From Brevibacterium sp. 239c (GTDB lineage Bacteria; Actinomycetota; Actinomycetes; Actinomycetales; Brevibacteriaceae), in the NCBI RefSeq assembly GCF_900169365.1, contig NZ_FXZH01000001.1:124001-188000 (forward strand): a DNA stretch of 64,000 nt, read 5' to 3'. A program made the translations under genes and the position numbers. Below, piece by piece: positions 54,696 to 63,133 of this stretch (the stretch's first letter is position 1; each line of letters opens with the position of its first letter). Below the pieces are notes generated by a model. It saw only the letters and a list, made by a program, of their open reading frames with translations, had not been told where the DNA came from and searched no databases.

Positions 54696-55079
54696 ATGTT
54701 CACCCTCAGCGTCAACGACCACGTCATGATCGCCCACAGTCTGCCGCACGAATTCTTCGGGCCAGCGCAGGCTCTCCACGGTGCCACCCTCGCAGTCGAG
54801 GTGACGTTCACCCGGGAGGAGCTCGACGAACATCGTGTCGTCCTTGACATCGGTGAGGCTCTGGCGCTGCTCGACGAGGCCCTGACACCGCTGCGGTACA
54901 CGAACCTCGATGAGCATCCCGATTTCGCAGGCCGTCTGTCGACGAGCGAGGCGATCGCCGAATACATCGGCACCGGCCTCTCCACTTCCCTCGCAGACCG
55001 TCCCGAGATCGGGATCACGGTCCACCTGCGCGAGAACCCGCGCGCTGCGGTGTCCTTTACCGTTGCGAATCGGCCGTGA
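54696..55079 (+). CDS. Divergent QueD/6-pyruvoyltetrahydropterin synthase-like protein
   Basis: 127 residues of the PTPS/QueD fold. Aligned with QueD, His14 and His28 of the zinc site and the pterin-anchoring Glu113 (HLRENPR) are present. The catalytic Cys position is Ala24 and the third zinc ligand is Ala30 (ALHGATL instead of LHGH). The LDH motif reads LDEH. So it may bind a pterin-like ligand yet lack normal PTPS chemistry. It starts right after the dehydrogenase stop and overlaps the glycosyltransferase by 4 bp. Confidence 0.75.
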   Translation: MFTLSVNDHVMIAHSLPHEFFGPAQALHGATLAVEVTFTREELDEHRVVLDIGEALALLDEALTPLRYTNLDEHPDFAGRLSTSEAIAEYIGTGLSTSLADRPEIGITVHLRENPRAAVSFTVANRP

Positions 55080-56068
55080 CCTACACCCTCATCGAACCGG
55101 ACCTCGGCCGCACCAGCGGGGGACTGCGCTTCAACTCCGAACTCGCCGCCGCGGCCGAGGGGCGGATCGAGCGCATCACCGCGCCTGGAACCTGGGCAGA
55201 ACCCGCGGGCGAGGATGTGGCCAGGTTGCGCCAGCTGGTTGCACGATGTCAGGAAGCCGGCGATGCTGCAGCTGGGCGGGACCGCCCGGTCCTCATCGAC
55301 GGGCTCATCGGATGCAGCCTCCCTACACCTCTGCAGGGTCCGATCGTGATCCTCCAACATTCGCTGGCACAGACACCTGCCGCTGCCCGTCGTGAAGCCG
55401 TCTGCCTGCGGTCCGCATCCGCTGTGGTGACGACGAGTGCATTCGCCGCCGCCGAGGTGGCCCGGAAGTACGGCATCACCGCCGAGGTGGCCCTGCCCGG
55501 AACGCATCCACGTTCCGTGACGCAACCCGGTTCGCCAGCCCACCTCATCTGCCTCGCAGCGATGGAGAACAACAAGAACCAGCTGTTCCTCGCACACGTC
55601 TTTCAGGAGCTGAGACGACGCGGCATCACCGATTGGCGTTGCACCTTCGCCGGGCCCATCACCGACACCGACTATGCCGCGGACGTGCGTGATGCACTGA
55701 GTGGACTGAGCTCGGTGGATTGTGTGGGCGAACTCGACGGTGCCGCCGTCGATGAGCTCTACCGGCACGCGGACCTGCTTCTCCTGCCTTCGAAGGCCGA
55801 GACCTTCGGGATGGTCGTGCGCGAGGGCGCCGCCGCTGCTATTCCTTCACTCGTGAGCGCGGGCACCGGGGCACAGGAGGCTCTGGTTGCCGGGCACGCA
55901 CTGGAACTGGACGTCCCCACATGGGCAGATGCCCTGGGACGGTGGATGAGAGACGCGACCTACCGAACCGAACTTGCAGCCACGGCGCTCGAAGCTAGGG
56001 AATCCTCTGTGCACGGGTGGGACGAGACTGCGCGCACCATGCTCTCCGTCCTGGAGAGCGTCTCATGA
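55076..56068 (+). CDS. Family 4-type glycosyltransferase
   Basis: 330 residues of GT-B fold. The C-terminal half has ICLAAMENNKNQLFLAHVF, the donor site LLLPSKAETFGMVVREGAAA (E-x7-E type) and LVSAGTGAQEAL, typical of GT4 retaining enzymes. The start is a GTG overlapping the preceding stop (GTGA). The N-terminal acceptor half is less conserved. In this operon it would glycosylate the product of the upstream enzymes, possibly a pterin. Confidence 0.8.
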   Translation: MTYTLIEPDLGRTSGGLRFNSELAAAAEGRIERITAPGTWAEPAGEDVARLRQLVARCQEAGDAAAGRDRPVLIDGLIGCSLPTPLQGPIVILQHSLAQTPAAARREAVCLRSASAVVTTSAFAAAEVARKYGITAEVALPGTHPRSVTQPGSPAHLICLAAMENNKNQLFLAHVFQELRRRGITDWRCTFAGPITDTDYAADVRDALSGLSSVDCVGELDGAAVDELYRHADLLLLPSKAETFGMVVREGAAAAIPSLVSAGTGAQEALVAGHALELDVPTWADALGRWMRDATYRTELAATALEARESSVHGWDETARTMLSVLESVS

Positions 56069-57045
56069 ACGCCGCAGAACCGGACTGGCTGGATCTGCGG
56101 GTGCCCTTCGATGATGCTGCACGACAGTATGCACTTCCGCTCCTGGACAAGGCGGCCCGCGCGCTGAGCCTCGACGCAGAACGACAAGTCGGCACAGAAC
56201 GACCACTGGTCGTCATCGACCTCGGAGCCGGAACCGGCAACTCCATGCGCTTCTTCGACCGCCACCTCGCTCAACGACTGCCGGAGCGTCCTCTGCACTG
56301 GGTGCTCGTCGATGCCGATGAGTCCGCACTCGAGATCGCGGCCGGCAGATTTGGTGCAACGGTGCGCACGGTGGCGGCCCCAATCTCCTCCCTGCCGGCC
56401 ATCGCTGCCGAAGTGCTGGATGAGGTGGCGACGGAGGTGGGCACAGCCAGCCTGACGGAGGTGGGCACAGTCAAGCCAAGGGGCGAGCGGCGAACAGCAG
56501 CCGCTGCGTCGCCAGATTCGTGTGATCTCCTCATCACCGGCAGCGCTCTGCTCGACGTGCTCACACGCGAGGACTTGGCGACCATCGTCGAGACGCTGCA
56601 TCGCTTCTCCGGGGCCGGGCTCTTCCTGCTCAGTATCTCCGGGCAGTGGCGTCTGAGGCCATCACACCCAGATGACGATACCCTCGACGAGGCATTCGGT
56701 CGCCACCAGCGCCGCGAATCACGCCTCGGCACCCACGCAGCGACGGTGCTGGAGACGATGGCGCGCAGCACAGGTGCACGAGTGGAGACATCGGCCAGCC
56801 CCTGGCAACTCGAAGCACCAGGGGACGCGGAGTTCCTCACCCGATTGCTCACCGAACGCGTCGATGCCGCCATCGAGGAGGAACCCCGTCTGCGGGCGAG
56901 GGGCCGGGCATGGCTGGAAGACCGGTGGGCACAGTCTGGGCTCCGCGTCGTCATCGACCACACCGATGTGCTCATCGACGCCACGGACCAACGTGGCCCG
57001 AGGAGACCTCAGTTCAACCCTAGGAAAGGTGAGCCGAAGCGATGA
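56065..57045 (+). CDS. Class I SAM-dependent methyltransferase
   Basis: 326 residues with motif I VVIDLGAGTGNSMRFFD (near residue 50) and VLVDADESALEIA (motif II). ATG 56065 overlaps the glycosyltransferase stop by 4 bp. Within it, a 24-bp tandem duplication encodes TEVGTASL and TEVGTVKP in a loop, a local expansion outside the SAM site. The substrate is presumably the glycosylated intermediate. Confidence 0.82.
   Translation: MNAAEPDWLDLRVPFDDAARQYALPLLDKAARALSLDAERQVGTERPLVVIDLGAGTGNSMRFFDRHLAQRLPERPLHWVLVDADESALEIAAGRFGATVRTVAAPISSLPAIAAEVLDEVATEVGTASLTEVGTVKPRGERRTAAAASPDSCDLLITGSALLDVLTREDLATIVETLHRFSGAGLFLLSISGQWRLRPSHPDDDTLDEAFGRHQRRESRLGTHAATVLETMARSTGARVETSASPWQLEAPGDAEFLTRLLTERVDAAIEEEPRLRARGRAWLEDRWAQSGLRVVIDHTDVLIDATDQRGPRRPQFNPRKGEPKR
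56430..56477 (+). repeat. In-frame 24-bp tandem duplication in the methyltransferase gene
   Basis: Two adjacent copies of GACGGAGGTGGGCACAGYCA(RCCY) differing at four bases. It adds eight residues in frame. Confidence 0.8.
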
Positions 57046-57914
57046 GGAAGATGTGGGCGCGGCGCGGGCTCATGCTGCTCATCACCGTCGTCCTGCTCGT
57101 TCTCACCGCTCGCATCGTCGGGGTCCAGGCCCTGCTCGAAGGCGGAGAGGTGGTCACGCCGATGACGGTCCTCGCGGCGCTGGTCCTCGGACTGCTCGCC
57201 ACGACCGCCCAGGCCATGCGGTTCTCTCTGCTGCTGAAGCAGACCGGAACACAGGTGACTCGGCGCCGAGCCCTTGCCGACTGCTACTCGGCCGGTCTGC
57301 TCAACACCCTCCTGCCCGGTGGACTGAGCGGAGACCTGGCTCGTGTCGCCGCCTACCGCAATACCGGGCCACGCCGGTGGCTGTCTCCGCTGACCGTCGT
57401 CGGTGCCGAACGGCTGAGCGCAACCGCTCTGCTCTTCATCACGGCCACGCTCGCTCTTATCCCCGTGGCCCCGGCCTTCGCTTGGATCGCCGCAGCTGTT
57501 GCCGTGGTCACCGGGGTTCTCTCAATAGTGGGCATGCGGGGGATGACAGCAGCAACCATCGGGCTCGTGTGGCTGATGGCGGCGGTGACCATCGGGTCCT
57601 TCCTCGCCCTCTACCTCATCGCGATGTTTGCCCTCGGAGGTCCCGTGATCCCGGCGCTCGCCGTCGTCGGCTTGGCAGCGATGAGCATCCCACTTGGCGT
57701 CGGCGGCTGGGGAGTGCGCGAGGTCAGCGTGAGCATCCTTGCCGGCAGTCTCGCGAGCTCGGTCGAATGGGCGGTCACCTCATCGGCGGGCTACGGTCTC
57801 CTGGCCGCTATCTCAACACTGCCAGGCGCGATCACCCTCATGGTCAGGCTGTGGAGGCGTCACCAGGAGAGCGATCAGCATTCTCCGTCGACCCGCCGCT
57901 CGCCGACTTGCTGA
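57042..57914 (+). CDS. Lysylphosphatidylglycerol synthase/flippase-like membrane protein
   Basis: 290 residues with about seven or eight membrane helices, of the LPG_synthase_TM (UPF0104) family: ADCYSAGLLNTLLPGGLSGD and SIPLGVGGWGVREVSVSIL are its hallmark segments. In MprF this domain flips aminoacylated lipids across the membrane. As the last gene of the operon it suggests that the product is membrane-linked or exported. The last ~25 codons overlap the convergent RibA-RibD gene. Confidence 0.82.
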   Translation: MRKMWARRGLMLLITVVLLVLTARIVGVQALLEGGEVVTPMTVLAALVLGLLATTAQAMRFSLLLKQTGTQVTRRRALADCYSAGLLNTLLPGGLSGDLARVAAYRNTGPRRWLSPLTVVGAERLSATALLFITATLALIPVAPAFAWIAAAVAVVTGVLSIVGMRGMTAATIGLVWLMAAVTIGSFLALYLIAMFALGGPVIPALAVVGLAAMSIPLGVGGWGVREVSVSILAGSLASSVEWAVTSSAGYGLLAAISTLPGAITLMVRLWRRHQESDQHSPSTRRSPTC

Positions 57915-59274
57915 GCAGGTATTCGGTGCACATGTCCTCACCGAACCGGTAGCGGCGGAACGGGCGGCGCAGCGCTTCAGCCATGACCTCAGTGCCCTCG
58001 AAGCGGATGCCTGGGACACCATTGCCGATGAGTACGGGCGCCGAGGTGAGGAACAGTCGGTCGAGCACGCCGGCCGAGAGGAACGATGACACCGTCCGTC
58101 CGCCGCCCTCGACAAGGATCGATCCCGAGGCATGCTCACGAATGAGCGAGATGATGGTGGCGGGAGAGATCTCACTGTCCGCCGTCGCCGGCAGGCGAAC
58201 CATACGGACGTGGTCGCCGATGTCCTTTGGGGGGACAACCTCGGCGCCGGTGAGCCACAGCGTGGGAGCCTCGGGCGAGGTGAGGACGGTCGCTGTGGCC
58301 GGGATCCGACCGTGGGGGTCGAGGATGACGCGGACGGGGTTCTTCCCGGGGACGGCACGCACCGTCAGCTGGGGATCGTCGGCCACGACCGTGCCGCAGC
58401 CGACGAGGACGGCACCAACAGACGCTCGGACCCGATGGAGATGGGCGCGGTCGATCTGCCCGGAGACGAACTGTGCGTCACCATTGGACGTCGCGATGAA
58501 GCCGTCCTCGCTCTGGGCCAGCTGTGCGACGACCTCGTCACCACCGGCGATCGTGTCGTAGACGGCCAGCGTGTCCTCTTCGACGACTGTGCTGATTGTG
58601 CCGACTGTGCTCGCGGTGTCCTCGGTGTTCGCCTCCGTTGTGTCGACGTGTGGGTGCTCGGCAGGGGCGATATGGTTCATAAGGCGGCGTTTGGCCTCGA
58701 GGTATCCGGCGCTCTCCGGCCGGTCCGGCACCTGGAGGCTGAGGCGGTCGGCCACCGTGATGGACATGCCCTCAAGGGCGGTGACCTTGCTCGGGTTCGA
58801 GGACAGCAGGGTGATCTGCGGGCAGTCGAGATCGTGAAGGATCGCTGCCGCCGCCGTGTAGTCCCTTGCATCATCAGGCAGGTTGAGAGCACGGTTCGCG
58901 GCGACGGTGTCGAGACCGGCGTCCTGGAGGGCGTAGGCGCGCAGCTTGTTCTCAAGTCCGATCCCGCGGCCCTCATGCCCGCGCAGATAGATCAGAATAC
59001 CGGTGCCGGCGTGAGCAATGGCGGCGAGCGAAGCAGAGAGCTGGTCACCGCAGTCACAGCGATGCGAGCCGAGGGCATCGCCGGTGAGACATTCGCTGTG
59101 GACTCGCACGAGGGGAGCATCCACCGCGGCCGGGTCGCCGATCGACATCACTGCGTGGGACGTTCCATCGTGAGTGTAGGTGCGGAGAGTGAAGAGCCCG
59201 TGGACGGTGGGCAGCTTGCTCGGCGGCCCGCCGACCAGGACGGTTGAGTCCGTGCTTCTGTGCAAGGCAGTCAT
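57844..59274 (-). CDS. GTP cyclohydrolase II fused to RibD-type reductase domain
   Basis: 476 residues. Residues about 20-215 are GTP cyclohydrolase II with the zinc site Cys62, Cys73, Cys75 (GSHRCDCGDQL), RGHEGRGIGLENKLRAYALQ and the following catalytic segment. Residues about 255-460 are the RibD C-terminal/DHFR-like reductase (ASVGAVLVGCGTVVADDPQL, SILVEGGGRTVSSFL). The deaminase domain of RibD is absent. It would open GTP's ring to a diaminopyrimidine and reduce its ribosyl side chain. It overlaps the phosphatidyltransferase gene by 4 bp. It may serve the local pathway rather than riboflavin. Confidence 0.87.
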   Translation of the reverse strand: MTALHRSTDSTVLVGGPPSKLPTVHGLFTLRTYTHDGTSHAVMSIGDPAAVDAPLVRVHSECLTGDALGSHRCDCGDQLSASLAAIAHAGTGILIYLRGHEGRGIGLENKLRAYALQDAGLDTVAANRALNLPDDARDYTAAAAILHDLDCPQITLLSSNPSKVTALEGMSITVADRLSLQVPDRPESAGYLEAKRRLMNHIAPAEHPHVDTTEANTEDTASTVGTISTVVEEDTLAVYDTIAGGDEVVAQLAQSEDGFIATSNGDAQFVSGQIDRAHLHRVRASVGAVLVGCGTVVADDPQLTVRAVPGKNPVRVILDPHGRIPATATVLTSPEAPTLWLTGAEVVPPKDIGDHVRMVRLPATADSEISPATIISLIREHASGSILVEGGGRTVSSFLSAGVLDRLFLTSAPVLIGNGVPGIRFEGTEVMAEALRRPFRRYRFGEDMCTEYLLSKSASGGSTENADRSPGDASTA

Positions 59275-60092
59275 GGTCCAAGTCTACGTACAGGCAGGCG
59301 TTCTGAGTCTTCTGCATTCCCCGAAACAGCTTCTGCCTTCTGCGAAGCAGGCTGGAGCCGGACGGAGTATTCTGCATGTCTGTGGGTGGTGCCTGGCGTC
59401 AAGGTTCCGGCATGTCGCTCGAGCCATACGATGTCGCGGCCGAAGGAGAACACGAGTGCAGCGAGGGCGATCACTGCACTCATGATGCCGAGACTCGGAT
59501 TCGCCAGAGCCACTGGTGATCCAGCGGTGAGGAGGAGGATTCCTTGGCTTGCCGCGATCGTTTTACGCAGGGCCGAGGGCGGCAGCTGCTGCTGTCTCCA
59601 GGCGGGCCGCAGCAGAGCTGCCCCGCGGAAGAGATAGTAGAAGGTGCCTGGCAGAACAACCCACCATCCCCAGATAGGGACGAGTGCGACGGAGAGGACG
59701 AGCACAACGAGAGCATCGACGGATTCGTCGAAGTCGGCCCCCGCCGAGGTGGCTCCGGTTCGCCGTGCCACGTAGCCGTCGCAGGCGTCGAGGATGAGCG
59801 CCAGCCCACCGACGACGATCGCCGTCCACGAGAAGCCATCATCGCGGATGACGAGGGCGGTGAAGACCATGATGAGTCCGAGCCGCACGGTCGTGACGTC
59901 GTCGGCTGGCCGCCACGTCTCAGCGCGGAGCAGACTCCGTCCGGCGCCGAGGCCGAAGAGTGTGAGCACGATGAGAATCGTTGACCACTGCGGATGGAGC
60001 GCCGCAGAGATCAGGGTCGCAGCGCTGAGCATGGCCAGCGGCGAGAGGAGACGGAGGCCGGGAGACGTTCCGGAGGAGTGGGAAGAGCGCAT
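59271..60092 (-). CDS. CDP-alcohol phosphatidyltransferase family protein
   Basis: 273 residues with five or six membrane helices and an intact catalytic motif, DACDGYVARRTGATSAGADF followed by DESVDAL (D-x2-D-G-x2-A-R-x8-G-x3-D-x3-D). The family transfers a phospho-alcohol from a CDP-activated donor to an acceptor alcohol. TAGAAC lies six bases before ATG 60092. It is the first gene of a two-gene operon with the GTP cyclohydrolase fusion, an unusual pairing. The acceptor is unknown. Confidence 0.85.
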   Translation of the reverse strand: MRSSHSSGTSPGLRLLSPLAMLSAATLISAALHPQWSTILIVLTLFGLGAGRSLLRAETWRPADDVTTVRLGLIMVFTALVIRDDGFSWTAIVVGGLALILDACDGYVARRTGATSAGADFDESVDALVVLVLSVALVPIWGWWVVLPGTFYYLFRGAALLRPAWRQQQLPPSALRKTIAASQGILLLTAGSPVALANPSLGIMSAVIALAALVFSFGRDIVWLERHAGTLTPGTTHRHAEYSVRLQPASQKAEAVSGNAEDSERLPVRRLGP

Positions 60093-60193
60093 GCTTCCGT
60101 TCTACCAGAGTTGAGGAGGCTGTCAGCGGGCGACAGCCCAGCCTGTGGCTATCACGATCAAATCTATGACGATCACCGCCATGGAGGAATAGG

Positions 60194-61537
60194 ATGCGAA
60201 GGTACCCTTCTGCCGATCGAATCGAGGCTGTGCACGTGAGTGTGCCATTCCAACTCCATGACCAGCTCGTCGCTTGGCGACGGGACTTCCACCGGTTCGC
60301 AGAGCCGGGATGGACGGAATTCCGGACCACCTCGGCGATCATCACAGTCCTGCGTGATCTGGGCTGGGACACGGTCTACGGACCTGAGCTCCATGAGGCA
60401 GATGCCCGGTTGGGCGTCCCCAGTGCAGAGGTGCTCGCTGTCGAACGCGAGCGGGCTGTGTCGCAGGGAGCCGACTCAGAATTGGTCGAGGTGATGGGTG
60501 ACGGGTTCACCGGTGTTCTGGGCGTGCTGGAGACCGGGCGCCCCGGACCGGTCGTGTGCTTCCGCTTCGACATCGACTCGAACGACTTGGTGGAACTGGC
60601 CGATGAGACGCATCGGCCCTTCTCCGAAGGATTCGCCTCCATCAATGACGGTGCCATGCACGGCTGTGGCCACGACGGCCATGCCGCCATCGGATTGGGT
60701 CTGGCCACGACGCTGACGAAGCTTCAGAACGAGCTGAGCGGGACAGTGAAGATCATCTTCCAACCCGCCGAGGAGGGTGTGCGTGGCGCTCATTCGATTG
60801 TGGCCGCGGGCTGGTTCGACGACGTGGACCTGTTCGTCGCCACCCACCTGAAATCCGATGATGGGAAGGGCAATGTGCTCACCGGGTCCGATGGATACCT
60901 TGCCAGCACGAAACTCGACGTGACCTTCACGGGTGTTGGCTCTCATGCAGGAGGAGACCCGGAGAAGGGTAAGAACGCGCTGCTCGCGGCCGCCTCGGCG
61001 ACGTTGAACCTGCATGCGATTCCCCGGCACTCCGAGGGCGCCAGCCGCATCAACGTCGGCACCTTCCAAGCTGGTGAAGGGCGTAACGTCGTGCCGCGGA
61101 CGGCGACGCTGCGCGTCGAGACTCGGGGCGAATCGAGCGCGATCAACTCGTTTATGTATGACAGAGCGCAGGACGTCATTGCCGGTGCTGCCCGGATGTA
61201 TGACGTCGATGCTTCGGTCACGGTGGTCGGGAAGGCGGACCAGGAGTCGCCGAGCCCGGAGCTCTTGCCCTATATCCGCACGTGCTTCGAAGGCGTCGAC
61301 GGAGTCGCCGAGATCAGAGATGCCGGTGGTCTGGGCGGATCCGAGGACGCGACCGCGATGATGAAGCGGGTCAAGGAGCGCGGCGGCCTGGCCACCTACG
61401 TCCAGATCGGTATGGATACCTCGTGGGGCCACCACACCGAACGCTTCGACGTCGACGAGGACATGCTCGATGTTGGAGTGGAAGCTGAGGCCGCTATTGC
61501 GATTGGTGCGGGGGAGTTCCTGGCTGGGCTGAAGTGA
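60194..61537 (+). CDS. M20D amidohydrolase (AbgA/AbgB-like)
   Basis: 447 residues of the M20D peptidase/aminoacylase family. Metal-binding residues are in MHGCGHDGHAAIGLGLA, FQPAEEGVRGAHSI, VATHLKSDDG and GGSEDATAMM. The N-terminus (VAWRRDFHRFAEPGWTEFRT) and the long insert near residues 60-100 fit p-aminobenzoyl-glutamate hydrolase (AbgA/B)-type proteins. GGAGG six bases before ATG 60194 sets the start. It is divergent from the phosphatidyltransferase gene. An amide of a folate or pterin breakdown product is a plausible but unproven substrate. Confidence 0.87.
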   Translation: MRRYPSADRIEAVHVSVPFQLHDQLVAWRRDFHRFAEPGWTEFRTTSAIITVLRDLGWDTVYGPELHEADARLGVPSAEVLAVERERAVSQGADSELVEVMGDGFTGVLGVLETGRPGPVVCFRFDIDSNDLVELADETHRPFSEGFASINDGAMHGCGHDGHAAIGLGLATTLTKLQNELSGTVKIIFQPAEEGVRGAHSIVAAGWFDDVDLFVATHLKSDDGKGNVLTGSDGYLASTKLDVTFTGVGSHAGGDPEKGKNALLAAASATLNLHAIPRHSEGASRINVGTFQAGEGRNVVPRTATLRVETRGESSAINSFMYDRAQDVIAGAARMYDVDASVTVVGKADQESPSPELLPYIRTCFEGVDGVAEIRDAGGLGGSEDATAMMKRVKERGGLATYVQIGMDTSWGHHTERFDVDEDMLDVGVEAEAAIAIGAGEFLAGLK

Positions 61538-61577
61538 CCAGAGCACGGGCAGTCGTAACAGCGGAAACGGCATCGGA

Positions 61578-61583
61578 TAAACT
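61578..61583 (+). promoter_or_regulatory. -10 box of a probable leaderless mRNA (CoA-transferase)
   Basis: TAAACT followed by seven bases and the ATG at 61591; no ribosome binding site. Confidence 0.5.
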
Positions 61584-61590
61584 CATGTGA

Positions 61591-63096
61591 ATGTCGAGAA
61601 TTACCTGCTCAGCCCTGAGTTCGAAGGTCGTCACCGCGGATGCAGCGGCTGTTCACATCGGCCACGGCGATCGCGTCGCCATGAGCGGGTTCACCGGTTC
61701 GGGGTATCCGAAGGCTGTGCCCGGTGCCATCGCCGCGCAGGCTCGCACCGAGCATGATCAGGGTCGTGACTTCGGCATCGAGCTGTGGACCGGTGCCTCG
61801 ACCGCACCGGAACTCGACGGTATCCTCGCCGAGGCGGGAGCTGTGAGTAAGCGACTGCCCTTCCAGTCGGACCCGGCAATGCGGAAGTCCATCAACGCGG
61901 GCGACACCGAGTACGTTGATACCCACCTCAGTCACTCCGCCCAGCAGGCCTGGTTCGGCTTCTATGGCAACCTCGATGTCGCTGTTGTCGAAGTCGCAGC
62001 GATTCTGCCCAATGGTCTGCTGGTCCCCGGCAGCTCAGTGGGCAATTCGAAGACCTGGCTCGACCTGGCCGACAAGGTCATCCTCGAGGTCAACTCCTGG
62101 CACCCACGCGCCTACGAGGGATTCCACGACGTCTACTACGGCACTCGCCGGCCACCCGAGCGTCTGCCCATCCAGCTCCTGGAACCCATGCAGCGCATCG
62201 GCGACCCCTACCTGCGTGTCGATCCTTCCAAAGTAGTTGCCATCGTCGAGACCAAGGCGCCAGACAGGAATCTGCCGTTCAAACCCGCCGACGAGGACTC
62301 GAAAGCCATTGCCTCCCACCTCGTGGACTTCCTGCGCCATGAGATCCAAGCCGACAGGCTGCCTCCCGAGCTGCTGCCGCTGCAGTCGGGTGTCGGCAAC
62401 GTCGCCAATGCCGTCATGGGCAATCTGGCCGACAGCGAATTCGAAGGCCTGACCGCCTACACGGAGGTCATCCAGGACGGGATGCTCGACCTCATCGACA
62501 ACGGCAAGCTCGCCTCTGTCTCGGCGACGGCCTTCTCACTCTCGGCCGAGCGCGCCGCCGACTTCAACGAGAACATCGAGTCCTACAAGGGGCGCATCCT
62601 CATGCGCACACAGGAGATGTCGAATCATCCGGAAGCCATCCGCCGCCTCGGCGTCATTGCGATCAATGGGATGGTCGAGGCCGACATCTACGGCAATGTG
62701 AACTCCACCCACGTGATGGGCTCATCCATCATCAACGGCATCGGCGGGTCCGGCGACTTCGCTCGCAACGCCTACCTCAACTTCTTCGTGTCGAACTCGA
62801 TGGCCAAGGACGGAGCGATCTCCTCCATCGTGCCCTTCTCCAGCCATATCGACCACACCGAACACGACACCCAGATCCTCGTCACCGAGCAGGGGCTGGC
62901 CGATCTGCGCGGTCTGTCCCCGGTCGCGCGAGCACGCAAGATCATCGCCAACTGTGCGCACCCGAGTTACCGCGACCGCCTCGGCGACTATCTGGATCGG
63001 GCGATCGCAGAGAACCCGAACGGACGTCATACCCCGCACCTGCTGGGCGAGGCTTTGTCCTGGCACGGGAACTTCCAGGCCAACGGGAGCATGTGA
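61591..63096 (+). CDS. Acetyl-CoA hydrolase/transferase family protein
   Basis: 501 residues of the Ach1/Cat1 CoA-transferase family, with GDRVAMSGFTGSGYPKAVP, YTEVIQDGMLDLIDNGKL (expected active-site Glu) and STHVMGSSIINGIGGSGDF. These enzymes move CoA between acetyl-CoA or succinyl-CoA and carboxylic acids such as acetate or propionate. It lies 53 bp after the amidohydrolase gene but has its own leaderless-type promoter. Confidence 0.9.
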   Translation: MSRITCSALSSKVVTADAAAVHIGHGDRVAMSGFTGSGYPKAVPGAIAAQARTEHDQGRDFGIELWTGASTAPELDGILAEAGAVSKRLPFQSDPAMRKSINAGDTEYVDTHLSHSAQQAWFGFYGNLDVAVVEVAAILPNGLLVPGSSVGNSKTWLDLADKVILEVNSWHPRAYEGFHDVYYGTRRPPERLPIQLLEPMQRIGDPYLRVDPSKVVAIVETKAPDRNLPFKPADEDSKAIASHLVDFLRHEIQADRLPPELLPLQSGVGNVANAVMGNLADSEFEGLTAYTEVIQDGMLDLIDNGKLASVSATAFSLSAERAADFNENIESYKGRILMRTQEMSNHPEAIRRLGVIAINGMVEADIYGNVNSTHVMGSSIINGIGGSGDFARNAYLNFFVSNSMAKDGAISSIVPFSSHIDHTEHDTQILVTEQGLADLRGLSPVARARKIIANCAHPSYRDRLGDYLDRAIAENPNGRHTPHLLGEALSWHGNFQANGSM

Positions 63097-63133
63097 AGCC
63101 TGCCTGTGAGGGTTGCAGATCCAATGTGCCGAA

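Noticed and set aside
53691..60092. Riboflavin biosynthesis operon
   Set aside because: Lumazine synthase, riboflavin synthase, DHBP synthase and the deaminase are absent, while glycosyltransferase, methyltransferase, flippase and phosphatidyltransferase are present.
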